The notes below the pieces were generated by a model. That model worked only from the letters and a program-made list of their open reading frames with translations, was not told the DNA's origin and made no database searches. Both the position numbers and the translations under genes were made by a program. From Persicaria tinctoria (lineage: Eukaryota; Streptophyta; Magnoliopsida; Caryophyllales; Polygonaceae): a stretch of 64,000 bases of DNA. The stretch covers positions 22,355,175 to 22,419,174 of the forward strand of contig JBANSL010000018.1 of assembly GCA_037127255.1 (NCBI GenBank), written 5' to 3'. Positions 32,559 to 45,237 of the stretch are shown piece after piece. Position 1 is the first letter of the stretch, and the number at the start of each line of letters is the position of its first letter.

Positions 32559-34855
32559 TCTATATAAAATACTAAAACAGAGGCCAATGGCGCGACCTCA
32601 TGGCCAAGGAATTTTCTGGATTAAAGCGGGATTATTTTTGCTTACGTGTCATTTTCTGGATTAAATTGGCATTAATTTTTAGGTCACATCAATTAATAAA
32701 GCAATATAGTTAGGTAAATAACTTATCAAATAATCTATCCAATATAACCTTATATCTTAATTAGGTTTTTTTTATTATAAATATTCAACCATATGTTTTC
32801 AAACATTTAATCCGATAAAATATTAACCGAACATCATATATTAATTGTAGTTTGTTATAGATGAGTTCTTTACCTTTTGTTATCTCGATGAATCAATATT
32901 CACGTACAAGTACAACACATACTCTAAATTTTATAATTCTTGGCTTCTTTCAATTTTAACTAATAATCAATTATATTTACTTATTAATTTAATATTGTAG
33001 CTAAGTTAATAAATTTTATCATATTTTTTAAAAGATGTTCCTCTAAATCATGACGTAGATTTTGCTAATTTCAGAAAATGTCCATACTTTTTCCAAGTTT
33101 CAAGTCGTATTTTTGACGTGTGTATAATATATTTATAAAAAAAGATTTTAACCATTTTTTTTAATAAGAGAACAAATATAATTAATGTATTTTTATATGT
33201 AATTTTTTTAACGTAATATTAGGGTTTTGGGGATATAAAAAGTAGAAAATAGAATTATATTACGTGTATCTAATATTAGGTAATACTATAGCAATTTTTT
33301 TACGAAATGCTATGTTATAACATATTTTTAAAATCTTAAATGGTTTCGTACCTCTTGAATATTTAATTATAGTTTTAGATACCATATATGTATTGATTAA
33401 TTGATAATTACGATGAATTTGACAAATCAATAATAATAACATAGCATAACTAAAAATTATTAAATGATTGTTTAAAATTAGACCACATTAACTTAAAAAT
33501 CAATATCAATATCAATCTATTTCTATATCTATATATAATCTATATATCTATATCTATATAAAATACTAAAGCAGTGGTCGCTGATGTGATCTCGCGTCCA
33601 TGAAATTTTCTGGATTAAAACTGGATTATTTTTGTTTACGTGTCATTTTCTGGATACAGATGTTTGAAACGGCCTCTGGTGCGATTTCGCATCCATGGAA
33701 TTTTCTGGATTAAAATGGGATTATTTTTGTTACGTGTCATATTTTGAATTAAATTGGTATTATATTTTTGTGCCACATCAATTATTAAGTCAATATAGTT
33801 AGATAAAAAACCTTATCTTATAAGATCAATAATCTATCCAATATTATTCATGCGGGCAACTTTTTTTTAACAAGCCTAATCCGTGTAATCGAGAGTGAGC
33901 GGGGCTTTAGATATGCCCTTAGAGTTTTTTTTTTTTGTTTTTTTAACCATGCCTAATATTGTATCCATGCCTAATATTGTACATGGCTTGGAGCGTGACA
34001 AATTTTTTTAGGGCTCTGGTACGATTCACATACGTGGCTTTTTTCTCAATTAAAACAGTGTTATTTTTCCATATGTTTCATATTCTAGATTAAAATGGTA
34101 TTATCTTTTTTAGCCATATCAATTAATAAGTCAATATAGTTAGGTAAAAAACTTATCTTTTTAGATCAAATAATTTATCCAATATAACCTTATATTTATA
34201 TTAAAGTAGAGTCTTATTTTACATTATATTTATTAGGATATGTACCGTATCCAATTAAATTTTTTGTATGTAAATAGTGAAAATATATTTAAAAATTTTT
34301 ATATTTAGATTTGATAAAAACTTATCTTCATTTATTTCTTATAAATATATATGATCTAGAATATTTTATACGTATGAAAATTTACTTTTACAAATTTCTA
34401 AATTAAATGATGATTAAATGAGATTACAATTTAGCGCCCAAAAATTCCAAGTTTCCAACCCAACTCGACTCGATAGATGGATATTTGAACTGTTTTGGAA
34501 CAAATTAAGAGCTAGCTAGATATATAGCACATATATCCTATTAGGGCTAGGACATCGTCCAGAATTGATGCATAAATTAAACGTAATAATTTACCTTATA
34601 TTTACATTATAACGTAATTGAAAATTATATATTTACCTTATATTTAATATTAATTTATTGGTTTATATAATAAAAAAAAAGTTTATTAGTTGTTTTATAC
34701 TTAATATTATTATTAAATATAATAAAATAATATAAAATTTACCTATAATCGTATATGTTTACTTTATATGGAGTAGTAATTTATATTAATTCAAGGATTT
34801 TTTATATAATAAAATTTATTGAAAAACCGCACAACGGGCGGGTACCGTATACTAG
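32559..34855 (+). mobile_element. Helitron cluster with repeated 5' heads
   Basis: TCTATATAAAATACTAAAACAG begins at 32559 after an A; a second head, TCTATATAAAATACTAAAGCAG, begins at 33553. The following segment (GATCTC/GCGTCCATGG.ATTTTCTGGATTAAA..GGATTATTTTTG..ACGTGTCAT) recurs near 32580, 33580, 33670 and 34015, and CAATATAGTTAG..TTATC..ATCCAATATAACC recurs near 32700, 33790 and 34130. The 3' end is ACAACGGGCGGGTACCGTATACTAG at 34855, before T. It looks like tandem or nested partial copies sharing one end. Confidence 0.6.
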
Positions 34856-35790
34856 TACATACTAAAATCAATACATAGCGTTATATGACAAGTTGTGATT
34901 GATTCTAAAAAGCAATTATTTTAATAATATGTTGAAATAGTTTATAAAAAGTTATCATAAGTCATAAGTCTCTCTATATTTATATTAGTTAATTGTGTGT
35001 ATATATATATTAGTTGACTGATAAAAATATAAATCAATATTGTTTCATATATACCTATAATCTCATACTTACCAAAAATATTAATAGATAAATATGTAGT
35101 ATTTGATAAGTGTTATTTTATTTATATCAATATTATTTTTATAGCCAAAATAAATTATTAAAATATTATGTTGTCATAATATGTAGCCACAATTTATTGG
35201 AGCATAGATATTTTAGCAACTAACTTAATAAAGATATAAAAAAACATAATAAAGATATACTGCATTTTTAATAAAGAAATAATATTGAAGCAAAAAAAAA
35301 TAAAGAAATAATATTAAAATATTTTTAAAAATCAGCTATATATTAAATAACATGAGACTTAAATATTTAATTAACGATAGTTAGAAAAAACCTTTTACCT
35401 TATAAATGTCAAAATCATTTATATTTTGAGAGATTCTAAATAAAAATATATAGATTATATTTAATCCATCAAAATAATTTTAGTTATATCTATATTATTA
35501 TATTATTTTCTGGTGGAAAAAATATTTATATTTATATTATTATTTTTCATTTATTGGAATCTATCTGAATTATTTATAATATTGTATTAATGTTTTTCCG
35601 TGCGCGGCCAGTTCTTTTAATACAGTGAATACAATGATGTCAAATTCTTCATTTATCTAACGTATATTGCCGAATCTCATTTCTTTAGTAATTTTATTTT
35701 ATAAAGAGAAATTGAATCATAACATACTAAATAAGGTGATTGAACATTGAACTAAAACCACCTAAATAAATGTTAATACAAAGCAATAAT
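34856..35790. other. AT-rich spacer upstream of the defensin-like gene
   Basis: Very AT-rich sequence, no coding similarity and no recognisable element termini. Confidence 0.5.
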
Positions 35791-35793
35791 CAA

Positions 35794-35801
35794 TATAAAT
35801 A
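35794..35801 (+). promoter_or_regulatory. TATA box of the defensin-like gene
   Basis: TATAAATA, 67 bp upstream of the start codon, the only good TATA box close to the gene. Confidence 0.65.
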
Positions 35802-35867
35802 GCATGGATTAGTCCCAAAGTTGTATAGATTTGAGCAAGCTAATACTTAACAACAAACAAAGTATCC

Positions 35868-36258
35868 ATGGCAAAGTTTTCTTATATCAGTCTCATTCTC
35901 GTCTTTGTGTTTGCTCTTACAGGTAATTTACATTCTAAATTATGTGATTTGTTTTATTAGAGGATTAATATCATGTTTAATCCTTAATCTTTAATGGCTA
36001 TATATTCTCGATCAGCAACTTTCAACTTAATTATAATTTTATTTTGGTCTCATTGGCGATGTTGTTGGAGCAGTTTCAAAATGGGTTGGGATGACCAATG
36101 CTGTATGTGTGGTGGATCCGAACAATTGTGTATTAGCCGACTGTAGAAAAACATGCTACCTGCAATATCAACAAGCTTTTGGTCAATGTCTTCAAAAGCC
36201 CGGAGGTGATCCATCAAATCCTCAATATCAATGCATTTGCACTGGCGGCAGTTGTTGA
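35868..36258 (+). CDS. Defensin-like (DEFL/LCR-type) secreted cysteine-rich peptide
   Basis: Two exons, 35868-35922 and 36074-36258, encode 79 residues. Exon 1 is almost exactly the signal peptide (MAKFSYISLILVFVFALT); the single intron at this place is typical of plant defensin-like genes. The mature part has eight cysteines at 30, 37, 42, 46, 57, 72, 74 and 79, that is C-X6-C-X4-C-X3-C-X10-C-X14-C-X-C-X4-C. The C-X3-C and C-X-C pairs mark a cysteine-stabilised alpha-beta fold. The acceptor is GAGCAG (36068-36073), a NAGNAG site; using the first AG would add one Ala and keep the frame. Family members are secreted antimicrobial or pollen/ovule signalling peptides; which role applies here is unknown. 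A TATA box lies 67 bp upstream and AATAAA at 36372. No frame defects. Confidence 0.88.
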
Positions 36259-36371
36259 GTTTCTCATGGCATGAGCTCAAACTAAATGTCACTATATTTT
36301 TATTTTGGCTTCAATTCAATATGCCTTGCAAAAATAATTATATGAACATTCTCATATTTCATTTATCTATC

Positions 36372-36377
36372 AATAAA
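36372..36377 (+). terminator. Poly(A) signal of the defensin-like gene
   Basis: AATAAA 114 bp after the stop codon, in a T-rich context. Confidence 0.5.
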
Positions 36378-37460
36378 GAAGTGATGTTTTTATTTTAGCG
36401 TTGTGCTTTCAATTTATATAGTGAACGTAATTTTTCTGTAATAAAGTGTTTCAATCATTTTAAACATAAGAACTTTCGAATGTTCGGGTTAATAATGGAT
36501 CGGGTTATTACACATTGACTCATAATCAGATCAGATCATCAAAAAGGGGTGGATTTTGGATTATCAAACAGGGGTGACTATGGTTGTTCATCTCCGGAGA
36601 TGCTTGAATTTTAAAAAAAAAATAGTTTGACTATCATCCATCACATAAGCTAAAAGAAAGTATATCAAAATGGGAAAATATTCGAGTAATATGTCCTATG
36701 TGTCCTCCAAGTGTTCTTATAACCCTACCGAGAAATGGCACCCATCTGATGTGTCCTATGTTCATAGGTTTCAATCAAAGATCAACAACCACGAACCAGG
36801 AAAATAGGGAAGAAACCAATGCTAACTTGGTGTTGCATTGGGTCCGTATGGGACGGAGTTGAAAAAGTGATTAAAATTTAAAAACAGGGAAAGATTATGG
36901 AATAATAACAATAAAGCGAGGTCTGAGATCAAGATCTACGCACTCTTTCCCCGACATGTCAGGAGACTATCAAAAAATTAGATCGTCTAATTCTAATAAA
37001 TCTTAATAATCATTTTTGGACAATTCTAATTTGATTTCGAATATATAAAAATCAATTATAATCTAATTTTTCTCAATTTAGTCGGAGAAAAGGTGCGTAC
37101 AACACGATCCTCCAAACCCTGCTTTGAGCAGGATATATTGAGATTGTTGTTGTTGCGGTAGTGCACGAGGTACTAGCAATTTTATGGAGTAAAATTCTCA
37201 ACACATACTCAACTTCACCAGAGATGGCTCATTTCACCAGAGATGAATAGGAAAATGTAGGATTTAAAGAAAAACAAAAAAATGTTTCAGGTCTTGCCAA
37301 GTGATAACCCTATGCTACAACTCATACAAACAATCATATAATGAACCCTTCAATAAACACAGTTCAAATAATGAATCGGAAACATTACACACTGCAGCGT
37401 ACCTCTGTACTCGCTAGCCAGTTGATGTATCATTCTCTATTTGTCCATTTACAACAAGCA
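36378..37460. other. Non-coding spacer with SINE tail fragments
   Basis: At about 37085-37157 GTGCGTACAACACGATCC..AAACCC...GGATATATTGAGATTGTTGTTGTTG resembles the 3' tail of TS-type plant SINEs. A similar tail in opposite orientation lies at about 36905-36960. No gene. Confidence 0.4.
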
Positions 37461-38470
37461 TCACCCGGAGAGTTTCCTCGAGTTGTTTTCTTTTCTGATC
37501 CCATTCATCACAAACAAATCTAAGAGTGGTGGCTGCCCCGACGGTGGCTTGTTTATGTTGGGGCGTCCTATGGAACCATTGTTCCCTCGGCCTCTACTAC
37601 TCACTTTGCCTCTGCCAATGGCAGTAGATGGCGGTGGGGCCAGTTTTGGAGCACCTTGATCACTCTTGCTAGAAATAAATATAGAGCTTATATATGTTGC
37701 CTTTGGCTCAACATACGTGCTGCTGGAACCGAAAGATGTCCTTTCCTGTCCCAAAAAATCAAGAGAATTCAAACTTCCCTCGCTATAAGAACCAAGGCTG
37801 TTCAAAGCAGGGCCTCCTAGATGTTGTCTTGTTTGCCCGGCAAGGTTACCAGTGTTGACGCTCCAAGTAGCATCACTGGTACTCTGTAAACTTGCGAGGC
37901 TTGAGGTTGATGATCTTCCATTAATAGTTGACCCATGATTGGTTGTGAATGAGCCAGCAACATTATTGTTTAGAGACTCAATCCCACTTATAGAGCCACA
38001 AGGTTTTGGCGGCCAGGCAGCAAAAGGATCTGTAACATCAAGGCTTCCACTGGATGTGTTCAGGTTTTGCTCCTTTGCCTCAAATACAGGTGAGGTGGAA
38101 CTAGTAGTCGCACGGGGTGGCCACTCAAGATCTGCAACAGGCCATGCAGTATTCTGTGAGCTAGAAATGGAAGATGACGTAACAGGAGGTGGCTGCATGG
38201 ACGAACCATTCAGCATCTGGTTATTTTTATCAGGCTTATTTAATGACACACTAGCTGTTGAGGGTGGGACACTTGAAGCAGGTCCTCTGACTGGAGCACC
38301 CCAGTCTTCATCCCATGCACTACTCTTAGTTGCAGGTGATACTGCAACTCTTCCATTCATCTTTCCATCCAGACGGGGTGCTTCAACCTCTTGGACACCA
38401 GAATCTGTTATCGAGACTCCTCTCTTTTGCTCAATTTGCCTGAAGATGCACGAATATAATCATGTTTAAT

Positions 38471-38895
38471 AGAGAGCGAGGAGGTGAAACCCTAGGTTCC
38501 CAAGCACCGCCGACGGAGATCTCACACTGAAGAGGAAGAAGACAAGCTTCCGGTCTGGTTTCTCAACCGCCACAACGTCGCCTTCAACTGCTCTCATCCG
38601 GCTTCGATGTTCTTCGGAGTATCTGTTCCTCTTCTGTATTCTCTCCTTGTCTGTCCGTGTTTCTGAGTTCCTTGACCTAGATCTGTTTCCTTGAGCTCGT
38701 CACTACTTGTATCCATGATCTGTAACTCGTTCATACTTAGTGGATTCTAGGGTTTGGGTCTCTCCCTCTTGAGGCTCCGCAGAGTAGGGAAATCGAACTG
38801 CGTCATCAATCTGTGTGTTATTTCGCTTCCGCTTTGCATGTTTACTTTCCGATCTCGCTTCTGTGTTAGCATCTAGGATCAAATCGCTTTCTACA
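38471..38895 (+). repeat. 5' LTR (left-truncated) of the intronic copia
   Basis: Matches 41103-41535 of the 3' LTR with several substitutions and a 9-base indel; about 230 bases of the LTR's left side are missing. Ends CTTTCTACA. Confidence 0.85.
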
Positions 38896-39188
38896 AAGTG
38901 GTATCAGAGCTTGATTGTCCCTTTTCTTCCTTTCTCTCGTCTTTGTAGACGAGGGAAATAGATCTGGGGGCGTGGACATTGGGCAGGCCGCATATAGTGT
39001 CCACCGACCAGGCGCTGTTCTTCTCCCGTTCGAGGTACCACACCTGTTTTCAAAACTAGTCTTTTGTTCTTTACAAAAACAGTTTTTCTGTGCTTTACTT
39101 TGTTGAATAGCTCTTGCTCTAAGTAAACTTTGCTGTTATTCTTTGCTTTTGAGCTATCTAACTTTGTTTGGCTTTGTGTGTAGGTACC

Positions 39189-40846
39189 ATGGCTGACTCT
39201 TATGTCAAAATCCGACCATATGATGGTAAAATTGACTTTTCCATGTAGCAAGTCAAGATGAAAGCGATCCTCATCAAGGAAAAGTGCTGGAGAGCAGTTG
39301 CTTCTCTTAAACTAGCACTTCCTGCTGCAAATGCACCAGAGGGAGGTCCTCCAGTCCAACCAGTTCCACCAGCTCCTATTCCACCTGAAATATCTGAGCA
39401 AGCTCATGCTGAGATCATGCTCAGGCTCACTGATGATGTAGCAAGACAGGTAGTGAAGGTAAATGACCCCAAGGCTCTGTGGTTAGCCCTGGAGGAACTT
39501 TTTCTTGTCAAATCTCCGCCTAGTCGCATTTCTCTTCTCTGCAGGTTGTTTACATTTAAAATGGATATCAACATCACTTTAAATGACAACTTAGGCAAGT
39601 TTCTGAAAATGACCCAAGAATTAGAGAGATGTGATGATAGTATTAAGGATTCTCATCAAGCTATCTTGTTGCTTAATTCTCTGCCTTCACAGTTTGATCA
39701 CTTTAAGGATGTTATTTAATTCTCTAGGGAGCCTCTCAATAAGGAAAGAATAGTTGAGACTATCACTGAGAAAAATGAGATGCTAAAAGTTTTCAAATCT
39801 AAATTTGGTGCTAAATCTGATAACACTGAAAAATCTGAAGTCTTGTTTGCTAATTCCAACAAGTCTAATGGCAATAGAAATAAGAACAGGAAGAAGAAAA
39901 ATGCTAAAGAAGATGAGAATTCTAATGCTAAACAATCTGAGTCTATAACCAAGGTGCCTAAAGATTCTATATGCAACTACTGTAGTCACCTAGGTCACTG
40001 GATTAAAGATTGCAGGAAAAAAGAAAAGAGCTGATGAAAATAAACTCAAAAATGATATTTCTGTTTCATTGCTTGAGTCTAACAGTGGTGCATATGCCAA
40101 TGAACTCTTCATGTGTACACCAGAGGAAGGTGATTCAGGCAACTGGATCCTTGACTCTGGTTGCACCATACATGCCACCCCTATCAAAGCCAGCTTTGAT
40201 AACCTTGATCAGAGTAGGTGTGGGATGGTCAAACTTGGTGACCATCACACACTTGCCATCAAGGGGGTTGGAGATGTTTCTCTTAAAGATGTTTGATGGG
40301 AATGTTATCACTCTGAAAGATGTCAAATGGGTTCCTGATTTGAGGAGGAGACTAATGTCTGAATCTGTGTTTGATTGCATGAATTATGATATACATACCA
40401 GTGGTGGCATTAAAACTGTTTCTTCCAATAATAAGTGTATTGTCAAGACTATTAGGAAAAAGGGTTTATATCATGTCATCACCCTTGAAAATGAGTGCAA
40501 TCTTATTGATACTTCTCATCTAACCAAACTTTGGCATCTCAGGTTAGGGCATATTGGAAACAAAGGCCTATATTATTTGCATAAACATGGTTTAATATCT
40601 GATAAACTTCCTGATCTGCCTTTATGTGAGAACTGTGTATTTGGCAAAGCTACCAAACAGGTGTTTCCTAATTATGTGTACAAGACCACCAAGCCTCTTG
40701 AATATGTAATGTCTATAATCCAGATGTATGTATATGTATTATGTGTATGCTTAATGACTAGAAGCTCAAGGATTAGGACTAGGTCACAGGTGGCTCAAGA
40801 CATGGACCAAGGGTGGCTCGGTGAGCTAGCCAATGGCACTTGGTGA
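39189..40846 (+). pseudogene. Copia Gag-protease-pre-integrase remnant
   Basis: Starts MADSYVKIRPYDGKIDF; a TAG at 39246-39248 replaces the Trp normally present at this point. Gag continues to 39718, where a stop interrupts; a CCHC knuckle (CNYCSHLGHWIKDC) is at about 39979-40014. After a frame change the protease motif WILDSGCTIHA appears near 40143, and after another the pre-integrase HLRLGHIGN..LCENCVFGKATK at about 40530-40665. The similarity then ends abruptly. Confidence 0.85.
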
Positions 40847-40875
40847 ACTTGGTCGGCGTCCTTCTACAACTGATG

Positions 40876-41535
40876 TGTTGGATTGATATAAAGATGAACT
40901 TGGTTCATCTTATATGTCGGCCCAATCCAGTTAAAGCCTAGCCCACTTCTTAGCCCAAAACTCTGAAGAGCTTCCAACGGCACTTTGTTGGGTTTGTCTC
41001 AAACACAGCGTTTTACCTAAAGACGCTCCCTATAAGAGGCCTCTTTCTCCGAAACCCTACTTGCGAGCTCATTCACTGTTCTTCCATCTGAAAAGAGAAA
41101 GAGAGAGCGAGGAGGTGAAACCCTAGGTTCCCAAGCGCCGCCGACGGAGATCTCACATTGAAGAGGAAGAAGACGAGCTTCCGGCCTGGTTTCTCAACCG
41201 CCACAACGTCGTCTTCATCTGCTCTCATCCAGCTTCGATGTTCTTCGGAGTGAAGGGAGTATCTGTTCCTCTTCTATATTCTCTCCTTGTCTGTCCGTGT
41301 TTCTGAGTTGCTTGACCTAGATCTGTTCACTTGAGCTCGACACTACTTGTATCCATGATCTGTAACTCGTTCATACTTAGTGGATTCTAGGGTTTGAGTC
41401 TCTCCCTCTTGAGGCTCCGCAGAGTAGGGAAACCGAACTGCGTCATCAATCTGTGTGTTATTTCGCTTCCGCTTTGCATGTTTACTTTCCGATCTCACTT
41501 CTGTGTTAGCATCTAGGATCAAATCGTTTTCTACA
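40876..41535 (+). repeat. 3' LTR of the intronic copia
   Basis: TGTTGGATTG... to CTTTCTACA. A clear polypurine tract before it was not seen, so the left edge is approximate. Confidence 0.75.
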
Positions 41536-42163
41536 CTCCCGTCACCACACTTGCATACAATTTTGTTCTCCTTAAAAAGAAAGAAATGTGACTTATAACT
41601 TGTAAAGTAGTAGTTAAATCCCACTTTAATGATTTCTTTTGCAGCATACGTCAAGTAAATAGAAATTGCAGACAGGGGCTTGCCCCAATACCCAAAAACA
41701 CAATCAGCAAGTAGGCAAAAGTTTTTATAAGGAAAACCTGAGTATATCCTTGACAAAGTGCATGTATTTTGCAAATTGCTGGACATTTAGTTGCTGGGCA
41801 AGTAAAAGTGGAGTCAATAGAGGAAGGACATGTTCTACAGCAAACTCTGCTCCAAACTGCACCAGTAAACAAAAGCAGAAGATAAGATCCTAAACAATTA
41901 GTATGCCCATATTAAAGACACAAGAATATAACTTGGGCGTAGAGGATTCTGTCGAGGTGGAAGCATTTCACTTGCAAGAGTGAGAAGAAACTAGAATGTG
42001 ACCATATGATTAAAGTTTGAAACACGTAGCGTGCACATAAGTGTTGGTGGAGATTGATCAACAGCAGTACAACGTTGAATCGTTTGCAATATATCCAAAA
42101 CAGCAGAGGCTTATCGAGTGAGTGAACTAGATCGCCTAAGCAGAGTAGAGCGTTTACTCTCAC

Positions 42164-43314
42164 CTGTCATCAGGGGAAAAACAACAAATGTAAGGCTCAG
42201 AGACCAAGTGTCAATTTAAACTCCCAAGTAAAAAACAAACCATAGAATGAAGCTCATCTTATGACCTGCCAGTCAAACTCAACTTCAATATGTTGAATGA
42301 AACACTTAATTTGTCTGCAATTTAATGTTATGGTAAATGTGTATCTCGAGGATGGTGCAATGAAACATTCCCAGGATAGTGGATACTATACCCCAATTCA
42401 TTAAAAAGATCCGCCAACAATTGAAGTAATCCGGTAATCTTCTTTCTTCTCTCTTTAGTAAAGTTAACTCTTTTAGAGTATTAATGCCCATTTAGAAGAC
42501 AAAGAGTCTACTAACTAATAAAAACAATAAAAGATTAATAATGTTTCTAAAAAAATGTTTTAGTAAATTTTTTGGTAGAAGATAAAAAGTCTAATTAATG
42601 AAAATGATAAAATATTAATGTACTATTTCTAAAAAATATTTTAGTAGTATATACATAAACTTCCAATTCATCACAAATTATAAAAAGAAGATGAAAAAAA
42701 TCCGATTGATGAGCATAAAAAAGATTTATATTTACAATGATATACAATTTTTTTATTATTTAAAAATATTATTTTTAATGAAATTTTAAGTGAGTTATCT
42801 GAATAATCAAGTGAGTAGTGTAAATCAAAGAAGAAAATTACAAGAATAACATATATAATAAGTAAACCATATAAAAAAAACCTAGCTTGAAATAAAATTT
42901 CAAGAAACCTATTTGAATAATTAATTGAGTAATATAAACAAAAGAAGAAAATTAAAAGAATAAATTAATATTATTTATATTTTATACAAATATTATAATT
43001 AGAGTAAATATTATTTAGGTATGTGACAAATGGATAGATGTAGATTAATTTAATTTATTTGAGAAAATATGATAGAAATAGAGACAAATATAAAATCATT
43101 ATATTTATATATCTAAGAAAAAAATAAATTTATAAAATAAAATATGTTTTTCAAACATGCTTCTTATAACAATTATGAAATAAACCGTTAAAATTATAAG
43201 ATTAAAACTATATAAATTAATACGAGTAATATAACTTATTGTATATATGGAATATATATAGTATCAAAATTTATTAAAAAGTAAACACGTGCGTAGCACG
43301 GGACTGTCCACTAG
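42164..43314 (+). mobile_element. AT-rich segment ending in a Helitron 3' terminus
   Basis: The end is a hairpin CGTGC-GTA-GCACG (43288-43300), then GGACTGTCCA and CTAG (43311-43314) before T, as in plant Helitrons. The 5' start could not be located, so the left coordinate is only the SCYL2 exon edge. No ORF. Confidence 0.5.
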
Positions 43315-44041
43315 TTAGCGTTAATTATGATTCCCGTACATGCCGTGAGCTTTTGAATAAATTTTTTGTTTAATTGTGAAAATAACCCACTAAAATATAA
43401 AAAAATATAATTGACACAAATTGAAATTGGGTTTGATAATAATATAAAGTCAAACTCATAAAAATTTAATTGTTGGTCTATTTTAGTGTGTCGAACTCAA
43501 AATTGACATCTAAATAAAAATATAGTCAAAACCTTAAATCAAAATTTTCTAAATTCAAATCATTCTAAGAAGAACTACATAAAATTTGATTTTGCTTTGT
43601 TAGATAGGTAGGAAACCCAATACAAAGTTAAATATCGTCAGGTTCAATCGTCAAACAAAAAAATCTAATTAGTTCTAGAAAGGAACTACGTGAGGACTCG
43701 ATTATCTTTTATAAGTTACGTATAAAATCCGAATAAATTAAATTTGTTCTTAAAAGAACCACAGGTGGTTTGATCCCATTCAAATCGGTATGTAGGAAAT
43801 TCACAAATTAACGAGTTCAGTCACAATCCCCAAATTGACATTTTAAGTCAAAATAAGTAAAATTCCAAATTAAACTCTACATGAAATTTAAGTTGTTTTA
43901 TATGCAAATGATAGGTGAGTTTGAGTTACATGAGTTACCCTTCCTATAAGGTGGGCAGAGGTTGCTTGGGTGGAATGTCATTTGAGCTACCCTTCTTATA
44001 AAAGATGGGTTTGAACTTCATTCTCTGATGCATATAAGAAA
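43315..44041. other. AT-rich spacer
   Basis: No coding similarity or clear termini. Confidence 0.4.
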
Positions 44042-44175
44042 ACAAAACCAAAGTCAAACATTGCTAACTTAGTTGGTAAAGATGATATGTAGTGACCATT
44101 AGGTCACGATAGTTCGAATCTCCCCTCCCTCATATTGTATTGGCCTAAGTGGCTACCTACGAGCCAACAAAAACA
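44042..44175 (+). mobile_element. tRNA-derived SINE
   Basis: A box-A-like GCTAACTTAGTTGGTAAAG (about 44063) and box-B-like AGTTCGAATCTCCC (about 44111), spaced as in a tRNA promoter, followed by unrelated sequence ending in an A-rich stretch. It does not fold as an intact tRNA. Confidence 0.55.
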
Positions 44176-45237
44176 AATCCAAACTAAACAGAACATAAAA
44201 CTCAAAACACTCTGAAATTACATAAGGTTTGATTCTCTTCCAAAAGATAATAAGCAACCCGTTAAAAATGAGAGTGCAACTTAAATCACCAAAAATCACT
44301 TAAATATTGGTATTGATACAACTTTGAATCAAGAGAATAATAAAAAAGGAGCCGAACTTAAACTGTAAAAATAAAAATAAAATATATTTTATAATTATTT
44401 GTGCATTTTTTTCAACACTCTGCCCCTTCATTTTTTTCTAAAAAATATAATAGCGGTTGAAGAACCATTCTTTCGCCTTTTACTAAATAACAGCGGTTGA
44501 AGAACCAACTTAATTTTAAAAACTATTAAATCAAAACTGCATAAACTATTTGTACGTACACACTCTAAAATTCAACTTCCAACTCTTTTTAAAACGTACA
44601 TATATGTAATCCTCAAGTTTCTTCTTTGGGTCATTTTAAACAACTAACTACAACGACTATATATATATATAACACTAAATACAAAATATTCTAATTTAAG
44701 ATGGATGTCTGAAGTGAGAGATTGTTTTTTTGGCGGTCTCTAGTGAGAGATAAGAGATTGTTAAAGACTAAAGAGTATAAACACGTATATATGCTTACAT
44801 TACATATGCATGCTTATAGATAGATTAGACACATCAATAACTTATTGGCTTCATTTGGTGGAGTGTTTCATGGGAGATTCTCATGTTCACAAAGGGAATC
44901 GATGTCATTCTCTTGCATTTTGAAAATATTGGTATTTACCATTGCTATAACAAAAATCAATCAAGCAGTAGACTTTATTGCTTGAACCTATTGCAATCTT
45001 CAGTTCCGTCGGTTAGTCTATCTAATAGGGATTTTTTTTTTCTTTTTTGGTAGAGGGGATTTTTTTTTTATAATTAGCCGTGGGGATGATTTAGGATCAT
45101 CTTTTATTAGAAAGAAATTATAATTCTTGCACACATATTACATTTTTATTCGAGAGTGTCCTTTCAAATGAGAGCATCACACTCAGTGTGAGAATACAAT
45201 ACAAGGGACCTCGAATTCAATCGAAGATATGCAATTA
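44176..45237. other. AT-rich spacer
   Basis: No gene seen. A short tandem motif AGCGGTTGAAGAACCA occurs twice (about 44452 and 44491). Confidence 0.4.

Larger units (their letters stand above)
38471..41535 (+). mobile_element. Gag-only Ty1-copia derivative inside an SCYL2 intron
   Basis: Truncated 5' LTR 38471-38895, primer-binding site TGGTATCAGAGC 38899-38910, gag-protease-pre-integrase remnant, 3' LTR about 40876-41535. No integrase core, reverse transcriptase or RNase H between 40700 and the LTR. LTR divergence indicates an older insertion than the element at 17559. It is antisense to SCYL2. Confidence 0.85.
37461..42163 (-). pseudogene. SCYL2: SCY1-like protein 2 (SCYL2), 5'-truncated C-terminal exons
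   Basis: Three minus-strand exons: 42163-42003, 41856-41738 and 38439-37461. They encode [18 protein letters not shown], then [37 protein letters not shown], then QIEQKRGVSITDSGVQE, a WDEDWGAP motif, EWPPRATT, LAPPPSTAIGRGK and PPLLDL, the order in plant SCYL2. Splice phases between the second and third exon fit (Arg codon split AG/G). The first exon has 2 extra bases just after the LDK codons, shifting the frame for its remainder. The kinase domain and most HEAT repeats are absent above 42163. The 3298-bp intron 38440-41737 holds a copia element. SCYL2 acts in clathrin-coated vesicle traffic. Truncation plus the frameshift suggest a non-functional copy, although the last exon is well kept (about 320 residues open). 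Confidence 0.8.

Noticed and set aside
36050..36292. Cysteine-containing minus-strand ORF
   Set aside because: Antisense of exon 2 of the defensin-like gene; no signal peptide or cysteine framework.
37939..38469. 176-residue plus-strand ORF
   Set aside because: Antisense of the SCYL2 last exon, no known domain.
44042..44175. Possible tRNA gene
   Set aside because: Box A and B are present but no cloverleaf can be drawn and the acceptor stem is missing; a SINE explains it better.
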